Source: an uncultured Caulobacteraceae bacterium
GTDB lineage: Bacteria; Pseudomonadota; Alphaproteobacteria; Caulobacterales; Caulobacteraceae
Assembly (NCBI GenBank): GCA_946482375.1
Contig: CAMLRH010000009.1
Location: 1-29,954 of the forward strand
Direction: 5' to 3'
Length of the DNA stretch: 29,954 bases
Positions 23,545 to 29,954 of this stretch are shown piece by piece. The notes under the pieces are model-generated. The model ran no database searches, was not told the origin of the DNA, and saw only the letters and a program-made list of their open reading frames with translations. Each line of letters starts with the position of its first letter. The first letter of the stretch is position 1. Both the position numbers and the translations under genes were made by a program.

Positions 23545-24891
23545 TCAGGTCGCTGCGGCCACGGCCATCGCGGGATTGGGGCCCTCGGCGAGGGCGCGGC
23601 GCTCGCGGGCCGCGATCCACAGCGACAACATGCCGATCGGGGCGCAGGCGATGACCACGATGCCCATGGCCCAACCGAGCTTCTGCGGGTCGCGGAACAC
23701 GTAGTCGGTGAGCAGGCCCACCGTCGTCGGACCGAACAGCATGCCGATCAGGTTGGTCCAGGCGAGGAAGGCCGCCGACATTCGCCCGCGAAACTGCGTC
23801 GGCGTGATCAGCTGCAGGCCGGCGTTGGCGTAGCCCTGGAAGGCGAAGGTGAAGAGGAAGAAGACGCCGATCGCCAGCAGGAAGACGGTCGGGCTGCCGG
23901 TCATGAAGGCGTAGATCACCGCCGGGATGCTGACGAGCCAGGTGTAGACGTGGAATTTGGCGTGGATGTCCTGACGCCCGCCAACGAACAGTCGGTCCAC
24001 CACCATCGACCACATGATCTGACCCGTGCCGGTGGCCAGGAACATCATCAGGCCATAGCCGATGCCGATCTCGGTCATCGTCAGGCCTTCGTAGCTGCGC
24101 GACATGTGGGCGGGGATCCAGCCGACCAGCGCGTTGACCGCGATCGAGGTCATGCCGAAGCCGATGAAGTAGGGCGTCAGGAGCCGCCAGTGGGAGCGCA
24201 GGAAGGCCTTGCCGGCGCCGGGCTCGATGGCCGCCTTGGCCTGCCGGCGCGTGCGTCCGTCCCGGACGGTGAAGACCAGCGGCGCCAGGATGATGGTCGG
24301 CGCGGCGACCAGGAAGAAGACGACCTGCCAGGGCTTGAAGCCGCTCAGGAACGGAAGCGTCCGCGCAACGCCGTCGGCGGCATCGACGATGATGCCGCTA
24401 AGCGCCAGCGCCAGGCCGCCGCCGAAGGTCACGCCCAGCATGTAGACCGAGATGGCCAAGGACAGCCGCTTGGGCGGAAACTGCTCTGCGATAAGCGAGT
24501 GGGCGGCGGGGGTAAGGCTCGCCTCGCCCACGCCGATGGAAAGCCGCGCGACGGCCAGCTGCCAGTAGGTGGCAGCCAGCCCGCTCGCGGCCGTCGCCAT
24601 GCCCCAGAGTGTCGCGCCGATGGCGATCAGGCCGCGGCGGCTGAAGCGGTCGGCGATCCAGCCGGCGGGAATGCCGAGCACGGTGTAGAGGACGCCGAAC
24701 GCCGGCCCGATCAGCAGGCTCATCTGGAAGTCGGTGACCTGCATGTCCGCCTGGATCAGCGGCACCAGCATCGTCAGCACTTTGCGGTCCATGTACGAGC
24801 ACACGTACAGGAGCATCATGATCGCCACGGTGTACCAGGCCACCATGGGTGAGGGATAGGATCCGGCCTTCTGCTCCGGCGCTCCGCTCAT
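23545..24891 (-). CDS. MFS transporter, spinster-like (operon 3)
   Basis: 448-residue inner-membrane transporter with about 12 hydrophobic helices and MFS motif A GWIADRFSRRG (78-88). It is paralogous to the operon 2 transporter over its whole length, but with a shorter N-terminal tail and many scattered substitutions. The frame is open 51 codons further upstream, but the ATG at 24891 overlaps the ligase stop as ATGA, and the paralogue confirms this start. Presumed uptake of the acid activated by the neighbouring ligase. Having two diverged copies in the two operons suggests different but related substrates or affinities (inference). Confidence 0.92.
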   Translation of the reverse strand: MSGAPEQKAGSYPSPMVAWYTVAIMMLLYVCSYMDRKVLTMLVPLIQADMQVTDFQMSLLIGPAFGVLYTVLGIPAGWIADRFSRRGLIAIGATLWGMATAASGLAATYWQLAVARLSIGVGEASLTPAAHSLIAEQFPPKRLSLAISVYMLGVTFGGGLALALSGIIVDAADGVARTLPFLSGFKPWQVVFFLVAAPTIILAPLVFTVRDGRTRRQAKAAIEPGAGKAFLRSHWRLLTPYFIGFGMTSIAVNALVGWIPAHMSRSYEGLTMTEIGIGYGLMMFLATGTGQIMWSMVVDRLFVGGRQDIHAKFHVYTWLVSIPAVIYAFMTGSPTVFLLAIGVFFLFTFAFQGYANAGLQLITPTQFRGRMSAAFLAWTNLIGMLFGPTTVGLLTDYVFRDPQKLGWAMGIVVIACAPIGMLSLWIAARERRALAEGPNPAMAVAAAT

Positions 24892-26561
24892 GACGCCACC
24901 GCTTCGGGCTCTGCCGAGGTTTCCGCGAGGATGACGCGTTTGGCGCCCTCGATGTCGGATTTGCCGTTGGGCGCGCGGGGGAATTTCTCGACGATGGCGA
25001 TGCGGCGCGGCACCTTGTAGCCGGCCAGTTCGGTGCGAACCCACGCCTGCACGGCCTTCTCGGTGAGCGTGCCGCCCGGCGTCGGTTGCAGCACCGCGCC
25101 GACCACCTGCCCCCAGCGCTCGTCCGGCACGCCGACGACGATGCAGTCGGCGACCCCCGGCATACGCAGGATCAGGTTCTCGACCTCCTCGGCGAAGATC
25201 TTCTCGCCGCCGGAGTTGATGCAGGAGGAGTCACGGCCGAGGAACCGGATCGACCCGTCGGCCTCGATGGTCGCCCAGTCGCCGGCAATGGCGTAGCTGA
25301 CGCCGTTGATCGTTCGATAGGTCTTGGCCGACTTCTCGGGGTCCTTGTGGTAGCCGGCCCCGACGGTCGCCCCAGCGCAGGCCAGGATGCCCCGCTCGCC
25401 GGAGCCGGGAGCGATCTCGCGGCCGTCGTCGGCCAGCACCTTGGTGCTCGGGTTGGGTGTGAAGACGCCGGTGTCGGGCACGTTCCCGCGCGTGGCGTAG
25501 CTGGTGCCGACATGGCCTTCGGACGAGCCGACCACGTCGATCAACGTCGCGTGCGGCATGTGCTCCAGCAGCATTCGCTTGATCGGCGCCGACCAGATCA
25601 TGCCGGCCGAGTACATCGTGCGCACGCAGGTGACGTCGTAGGGCTGACCGGCCTTCGCGGCACGCTCCAGCTCGGCGGCCAGCGGGCGGGCGACCACATC
25701 GCCGACGATGGTGACGCTGGTGGCCTGGTGCTCCTGGATGGTGCGCAGCGCTTCGCCCGCGTCGAAGGACCAGGACGACAGCATGACGACCCGGCCGCCG
25801 GACATCAGCGGCACCTGCGCGCCATAGGCCATGCCGGTTGCGTGCATGAAGGGCGGCAGGACGACGCTGACCGGCTGGGCGCCGGACTCGACGAGCCGTT
25901 TCGCCTGCGCCGCCGCGTCCTGAACGGTGGTAGGGGCCGAAGCGCCCAGCGCGTTCGCGGCGATGCCCATGATGCCCCGGGCGTATGGCCCGATGGTGCG
26001 CATGACCCCCTTGGGCAGGCCGGTGGTGCCGCCGGTGTAGGTGAGCTGCCGGTCGTCGGGGGAGCGCTCAACGCGCGGCATAGGCGCGTGGCCGGCGATC
26101 GCCTCTTCATAGGAAACCGAACCCGGCACGACGCCGCTGGAGCCGACCTCGATGAACCGCTTCACCTTCGGCAGGCGGTCGGCGATGGCGGCGACGCGCG
26201 GCGCCAGCTTTTCGTCGTAGACGACGGCCTCGGCGTCCGAGTTGTCGAGCAGGTAGAGCAGCTCTTCGGAGACGTAGCGGTAGTTCCCGTTCACCGGGAT
26301 GCCGCGCATCTTCAGCGTCGCCAGATAGGTCTCGAGGTAGGCCGGGCTGTTGTGCAGGTAGAGGACGACCGGGCTGCCATGCGCCAGCCCGGCCTCGGTC
26401 AGGACCGTGGCCAAACGCGCCGCGCGGTCCTCGTACTCACGCCAGCTGCGCCGAACGTCGCGCCAGACCAGAGCGGTGGCGTTGGGGATCGCGTCGCTGA
26501 TGGCCTCGAGAATATCCGCAACGTGCAGCGCGGGGGCCGCCCCACTGTTGGGCTGCGCCAA
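24888..26561 (-). CDS. Class I adenylate-forming acyl-CoA ligase (operon 3)
   Basis: 557-residue ligase with YTGGTTGLPKG (175-185), VVGSSEGHVG, GDWATIEADG, INSGGEKIFAEEVE and catalytic Lys534 in PNGK. It is a paralogue of the operon 2 ligase and nearly identical in the C-terminal domain. The start is chosen as TTG at 26561. AGGAG (26573-26569) lies 7 bases before it, and the resulting N-terminus MAQ...LHVADILEA matches MAE...LHTADVLEA of the paralogue. A GTG two codons earlier (26567) is almost on top of the Shine-Dalgarno and less likely. The Shine-Dalgarno nearly abuts the amidohydrolase stop codon, so the two genes are probably co-translated. Its stop overlaps the transporter start. Confidence 0.92.
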   Translation of the reverse strand: MAQPNSGAAPALHVADILEAISDAIPNATALVWRDVRRSWREYEDRAARLATVLTEAGLAHGSPVVLYLHNSPAYLETYLATLKMRGIPVNGNYRYVSEELLYLLDNSDAEAVVYDEKLAPRVAAIADRLPKVKRFIEVGSSGVVPGSVSYEEAIAGHAPMPRVERSPDDRQLTYTGGTTGLPKGVMRTIGPYARGIMGIAANALGASAPTTVQDAAAQAKRLVESGAQPVSVVLPPFMHATGMAYGAQVPLMSGGRVVMLSSWSFDAGEALRTIQEHQATSVTIVGDVVARPLAAELERAAKAGQPYDVTCVRTMYSAGMIWSAPIKRMLLEHMPHATLIDVVGSSEGHVGTSYATRGNVPDTGVFTPNPSTKVLADDGREIAPGSGERGILACAGATVGAGYHKDPEKSAKTYRTINGVSYAIAGDWATIEADGSIRFLGRDSSCINSGGEKIFAEEVENLILRMPGVADCIVVGVPDERWGQVVGAVLQPTPGGTLTEKAVQAWVRTELAGYKVPRRIAIVEKFPRAPNGKSDIEGAKRVILAETSAEPEAVAS

Positions 26562-26574
26562 AACCACTCTCCTA

Positions 26575-27771
26575 CTAACTGGCGAGCGCGGTGATGCGCT
26601 GCTTGGGCTCTGGGGCTGGACCGCCCATGAGGTCGTCGAAGTTCGTGGTGTAGAACTTCTCGCGGTCGGCCTCGGAGATGCCGTAGGCGTCCATGCTCTT
26701 GTCGTACTTGCCGATCGGATCGCGCCCGCCTTCCTTGTGCGGATAGTCCGACGAGAAGAGGACGACCTCGGCGCCGGCCTCGCGCATGATCCAGCCGGTG
26801 TCCTCGAAGTGGAACGGCGAGAAGCGCACCTGGCGGCGCACGTAGTCGCTCAAGGGCAGGCTCAGGAGCTGCAGCCGCTCCTCGGCCTTGCGGTAGGCGG
26901 CCATGGCCGAGTCCAGGAAGCGCATCCACCCCGGCACCCAGTCGGCCCCGTACTCGACGATGCCGAAGCGCAGCTTGGGGTGACGGTCCAGCACGCCGTC
27001 GATGATCAGGACGTTCAGCGTCTCGATGAAGGGGAGCGGCGCGCCCAGGTACTGCACCGAGGTGAAGGTGCCATCGCCCCCGGCGTAGCCCTTGTCCACC
27101 CGCCTACCCGTGATGGAGAAGGCGTCGGACGGCTTACGACCGCCGCCGAGGTGATACATGATCGGCACGCCGGCTTCGGCGGCCATCGCCCACATCGGCT
27201 CCAGGCCCTCGTGCGAGGGCGAGTGGTTGCGGGGGCAGTCGACGGCCAGGGTGACGGCCTTGCAGCCCGCTTCCAGCGCGAACTTCATGTGCTCGACGGT
27301 GCGCTCGGGATCGGCCAGCGGCACGTAGCCCGCCGCGATCAGCCGCTCGTCCTCGGAGCAGAAGTCGAGCATGGCCCTGACGTGCGCCCGGGCCAGGCCG
27401 TAGACGAAGTCCATGTCCTCGCCCTGCTCGTACTCGCGAAGCTGCAGGCGCAGGAAGCTGTCGTAGACGATCTGGCGCTTGAAGCCCAAGAGGTCCAAGG
27501 CCTTGGAGCGGTCCTCCTTGATGAAGGCCCCCATGGCGTCCCACAGCTTCCTCTGCATCAGCTCGCCCTCGCGGGCGGCGAGGAAGGTCTCGTCGTGGTG
27601 CCTGGCGGCGGCCTCGCCGAAGTTCTCGGCGGTGAAGCCGCTGGAGGCCGAGTAGAGCGGCTCGCACTTGTCGCGGACCGACTTCTCCATGAACGGATAA
27701 TAGAAGTCCGGGGTCTCGAAGATGTGCGAATCCGCGTCCTGGATCTCGCGCCCCGCCGAATAGGTCGTCAT
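26575..27771 (-). CDS. Amidohydrolase-2 family metalloenzyme, copy 2 (first gene of operon 3)
   Basis: 398-residue near-duplicate of the gene at 19037-20233. It has the same DADSHIFE (12-19), His207 and SSDYPHKEGG (340-349) metal-site elements. The only three protein differences are in the last 40 residues (SMDAYGISEAD and FYTTNFDD here versus SLDAYNISEAD and FYTLNFDD). It ends with TAG rather than TAA. The identical promoter means both copies should be expressed under the same conditions. Since the downstream ligases and transporters have diverged much more, this gene has either been homogenised by gene conversion or copied in recently. Selection for dosage of this step is one explanation. 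Confidence 0.92.
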   Translation of the reverse strand: MTTYSAGREIQDADSHIFETPDFYYPFMEKSVRDKCEPLYSASSGFTAENFGEAAARHHDETFLAAREGELMQRKLWDAMGAFIKEDRSKALDLLGFKRQIVYDSFLRLQLREYEQGEDMDFVYGLARAHVRAMLDFCSEDERLIAAGYVPLADPERTVEHMKFALEAGCKAVTLAVDCPRNHSPSHEGLEPMWAMAAEAGVPIMYHLGGGRKPSDAFSITGRRVDKGYAGGDGTFTSVQYLGAPLPFIETLNVLIIDGVLDRHPKLRFGIVEYGADWVPGWMRFLDSAMAAYRKAEERLQLLSLPLSDYVRRQVRFSPFHFEDTGWIMREAGAEVVLFSSDYPHKEGGRDPIGKYDKSMDAYGISEADREKFYTTNFDDLMGGPAPEPKQRITALAS

Positions 27772-27918
27772 GTCAAAAGGCTCCGCTGGCCCGCAAGCGG
27801 CGGGCTCGAAAATTCAGCCTCATGGTGATTTTTGCGCCCAACCCGGTCAAGTAAATGACGGCCCACCGCGCTTGACTTCCAGTATAACCAGCTTGGACCA
27901 CACGTCCATGACGAGGGC
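26579..27918. repeat. Direct repeat, copy 2 (amidohydrolase gene plus promoter, 1340 bp)
   Basis: Partner of 19041-20380; the identical core is 26777-27898. Recombination between the direct copies would remove 7538 bp, that is one amidohydrolase copy plus the operon 3 ligase, transporter, crotonase and dehydrogenase pair. Beyond 27918 the sequence is unrelated to that following copy 1. Confidence 0.95.
27789..27850 (-). promoter_or_regulatory. Duplicated promoter/leader of operon 3: candidate operator dyad and 5' hairpin
   Basis: Base-for-base copy of the operon 2 leader. The hairpin GCCCGC-N5-GCGGGC is at 27789-27805, the imperfect dyad AAAATTCA-N9-TGATTTTT at 27809-27833, and TTGACC (minus strand) at 27850-27845. 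Identity with the first copy implies that operons 2 and 3 respond to the same regulator. Confidence 0.35.
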
Positions 27919-28266
27919 CGGATTTTGACGCCACGGCCAAGCCCGCCCGACCATCGCCGCTCAGTCGGGTTGCCGACAATGCCGAACAACGCCTTGTATT
28001 AGCACAGCTTTATAAAATGCAGGCGGCACGCTGTCTTTGATAGCGCGGGTCACAGGTCGCATTCAACAGCCTCGGAGGAAGCTGAGCGTCGCGCACCCGT
28101 GCCCCTACGGCATCCCCAAGCCAGCTTATTGACGAGGTTAAACGGCCGTAGTCACATCGCCTCACCCGTCGAATTATAGACGAGTAGTGGGACGATACAC
28201 ACAAGAAATACTCAAAAGGGGATTGGGCTTCTCTTATAGCCCCCCACGATAGTAGGAGAGGAACTC
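27919..28266. other. Intergenic region between operon 3 promoter and TonB-dependent receptor gene
   Basis: 348 bases without a convincing gene, less GC-rich than its surroundings. Visible structure: overlapping inverted repeats CCCGAC-N12-GTCGGG (27946-27969) and GTCGG-N4-CCGAC (27964-27977); an AT-rich TATAAA (28011-28016) without a clear -35; the palindrome ACGGCCGT (28142-28149); and a leader stem GGGCT-N8-AGCCC (28225-28242). The ribosome site AGGAGAGGA (28254-28262) of the receptor gene follows. The promoter of the receptor should lie here, but I cannot place it with confidence. Confidence 0.6.
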
Positions 28267-29954
28267 GTGGAAGCAATACATAAGGACGGTCGAAGGATTT
28301 CGGCCGTCAGAAACACCCTGCTGGCGTCAGTCGCCGTCGCAGCCTTCGCTCCGGCCATCGCCGCGGCGCAGGAAGAGGCAGCGCGGGGCGACATCCAGAC
28401 GCCCCAGACCACCGTGCTCGAGGAAGTCATCGTCACGGCGCAGCGCCGCGAGGAACGGCTGCAAGACGTGCCGGTGGCGGTGTCGGCGTTTACGGGCGCC
28501 CAGCTGGAGCGTCGCAACGTCGAGGCCAGCGAGGACCTGACCAAGATCACGCCCGGCCTCTCCTTCGCGCAGACGGGCTACACGCCCCAGCCCACCATTC
28601 GGGGCGTCGGCACGCGCGGCGTGTCCGCCGGCGAAGAATCGACCGTTTCGCTCTACATCGACGGCATCTACCAGCCGTACATGACCAACGGCTTCTTCAA
28701 GCTGAACAGCGTTCAGCGGATTGAAGTGCTGAAGGGCCCCCAGAGCACCCTCTACGGCCGTAACTCCACGGGCGGCGCAATCAATGTCATCACCGTCGAT
28801 CCCCCGGTCGGCTGGGACGCCAAGGCCAGCGCCAGCTACGGCAGCTTCAACGAGTTCACCGGCAAGGTTTACCTCGGCGGCGGCACCGAAACCCTCGGGG
28901 CCGACATCTCGGCCGTCTACTGGAAGGCCGACGGCTACCTACACGACATCGTCAGCAACACGGACCGTGGCGACCAGAGCGACTACACGGTCCGGGGCAA
29001 GATCCAGTGGCGCCCCACCGACGCCATCACCCTGACGCTGAGCGGCGCCCACGCGCAGAGCAAGGACTTCCTGGCCAACCTTGGCCGGCCGGTGAACGGC
29101 AACACCATCGCCGCTCGCTGGACACCGAAGCCCGAACTGCCGATGGGCGCCTATGACGTCGCCTTCGGCCGGGACATCTCGTTCAAGACGATCACCGACA
29201 ACGTCGCGCTGCTGGGCTCGTTCGACCTCGGCTGGGCCGAGCTGGGCACCGTCAACAGCTACATGCGGACGGAAACCAAGCTGTTCGGCAACGACCCGTC
29301 GGCGACGGCGGCGCCGGTGTTCCGCAGCTTCACCTCGGCGAACCCGTCGTCCTACTACAACGAAGTCTTCCTGCGCTCGAGCGGCGACAACCGCTTCGAC
29401 TGGATCGTGGGCGCGGTCTACTTCACCGACGAAGCGCCCTACACCGACTACCGCATCTACACCTGGTCGGCGACGACGGGTAACTTCACGCTGACCCAGC
29501 ACCGCAACGCGGTCGGCACCGACTCCAAGGCCGTCTACGCCCAGGGCACTTTCGACGTCACCGACAAGCTCTCGGTCACGCTCGGCGCCCGCTACACGGA
29601 CGAAGAGAAGTGGATGGAGCGTCGGAAATACCGCACCGGCCAGGTCACCGGCGTGCTGACCGACTGGAGCGAGCCGGATCTTGAATACATCAGCGGCGGA
29701 ACCGTGCTGCCGACCGTCAAGGAGACGGTGAATTTCGAGAACTTCAGCCCCTCGATCAACATCCAGTACAAGTTCAACGAGGACTTCAACGTCTACGCCA
29801 AGGCCGGCAGCGGCTTCAAAAGCGGCATCTTCTCCGCCGGCAGCTCCAGCCTGCTGCCCGCCGATCCGGAAGAGATCACCCAGTACGAGCTTGGCCTGAA
29901 GTCCGACCCGCTGCCCTGGCTGCGCGTCAACGTCGCCGCCTACTACAGCGACTA
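28267..29954 (+). CDS. TonB-dependent outer-membrane receptor (3' end cut by window edge)
   Basis: First 562 residues of an outer-membrane receptor. There is a signal peptide with basic N-region, hydrophobic core (about 17-33) and a likely cut after AAAQ or nearby. A TonB-box-like segment EEVIVTAQRREE (52-63) follows, then a plug domain with IRGVGTRG (111-118), YIDGIY (130-135) and VLKGPQSTLYGRNSTGGAINVIT split across 154-176. After that come alternating beta strands of the barrel (for example LGARYTDEEKW). The start is GTG at 28267 with a strong AGGAGAGGA site. The SAFTGAQLERRNVE plug start is typical of the large receptor families of sphingomonads and Caulobacter. Divergent from operon 3, it probably imports the cluster's substrate across the outer membrane (inference); iron or vitamin uptake is the alternative. 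Confidence 0.93.
   Translation, partial: MEAIHKDGRRISAVRNTLLASVAVAAFAPAIAAAQEEAARGDIQTPQTTVLEEVIVTAQRREERLQDVPVAVSAFTGAQLERRNVEASEDLTKITPGLSFAQTGYTPQPTIRGVGTRGVSAGEESTVSLYIDGIYQPYMTNGFFKLNSVQRIEVLKGPQSTLYGRNSTGGAINVITVDPPVGWDAKASASYGSFNEFTGKVYLGGGTETLGADISAVYWKADGYLHDIVSNTDRGDQSDYTVRGKIQWRPTDAITLTLSGAHAQSKDFLANLGRPVNGNTIAARWTPKPELPMGAYDVAFGRDISFKTITDNVALLGSFDLGWAELGTVNSYMRTETKLFGNDPSATAAPVFRSFTSANPSSYYNEVFLRSSGDNRFDWIVGAVYFTDEAPYTDYRIYTWSATTGNFTLTQHRNAVGTDSKAVYAQGTFDVTDKLSVTLGARYTDEEKWMERRKYRTGQVTGVLTDWSEPDLEYISGGTVLPTVKETVNFENFSPSINIQYKFNEDFNVYAKAGSGFKSGIFSAGSSSLLPADPEEITQYELGLKSDPLPWLRVNVAAYYSD

Noticed and set aside
22786..24852. Very long open frame on the plus strand opposite the crotonase and transporter genes (similar ones at 791-2074, 4078-6069 and 17356-19056)
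   Set aside because: They are antisense shadows caused by high third-position GC. Their products are rich in Arg, Gly, His and Asp with no family motifs, while the opposite strand encodes clear enzymes.
27768..28276. Short minus-strand open frames in the receptor/operon 3 gap (27768-27989 and 28010-28276)
   Set aside because: No recognisable family, no good ribosome sites, poor codon pattern, and the first overlaps the duplicated promoter. Treated as intergenic.
1..29954. tRNA, rRNA, CRISPR array, prophage or integron elements
   Set aside because: No cloverleaf-like segments, regularly spaced repeats, integrase or phage structural genes were recognised. Coding density leaves little room for them.

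Overview
This is a GC-rich, gene-dense window. Its codon use, outer-membrane receptor type and gene families suggest an alphaproteobacterium, most likely Caulobacterales (Phenylobacterium-like) or Sphingomonadales. The taxon is inferred from general character only; no rRNA or other phylogenetic marker is present.

Layout. (1) 1-3565 is a housekeeping flank: the 5' part of a fused Mrp-type cation/proton antiporter subunit A/B (minus strand, running off the left edge) and a divergent two-domain universal stress protein. (2) 3590-8769, minus strand, is catabolic operon 1: a long and a short acyl-CoA dehydrogenase subunit, a cyclase-family metallohydrolase, an acyl-CoA ligase and a MerR regulator, with stops and starts overlapping or nearly so. 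(3) 8891-11023, plus strand, holds two LysR regulators. The first is divergent from operon 1, with a LysR-type operator between them. (4) 11020-20233, minus strand, is operon 2: amidohydrolase, acyl-CoA ligase, MFS transporter, NADPH:FMN reductase-like flavoprotein, three acyl-CoA dehydrogenase subunits and a RibB-type riboflavin enzyme. (5) 20515-27771, minus strand, is operon 3: amidohydrolase, acyl-CoA ligase, MFS transporter, crotonase and two acyl-CoA dehydrogenase subunits. (6) 28267 to the right edge, plus strand, is a TonB-dependent receptor divergent from operon 3.

How it may work together (inference): the receptor and the two MFS proteins import one or more related carboxylic acids. 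Three ligases activate them to CoA thioesters. Seven acyl-CoA dehydrogenase genes, which read as short/long heteromeric pairs, desaturate them. A crotonase, a cyclase-family enzyme and two amidohydrolase-family enzymes act on the products. RibB and the flavin reductase fit a high flavin demand. Heteromeric acyl-CoA dehydrogenases are best known from steroid and bile-acid side-chain degradation, so a bulky cyclic acid is a reasonable guess. No thiolase, hydroxyacyl-CoA dehydrogenase or ring oxygenase lies in the window, so the pathway is incomplete here and its substrate is unknown.

Most striking structure: operons 2 and 3 share the head order amidohydrolase-ligase-MFS. The ligases and transporters have diverged clearly, but the two amidohydrolase genes and their promoters are almost identical. 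They form a 1.34-kb direct repeat with an abrupt boundary between identical and diverged sequence, which suggests recent gene conversion or replacement.
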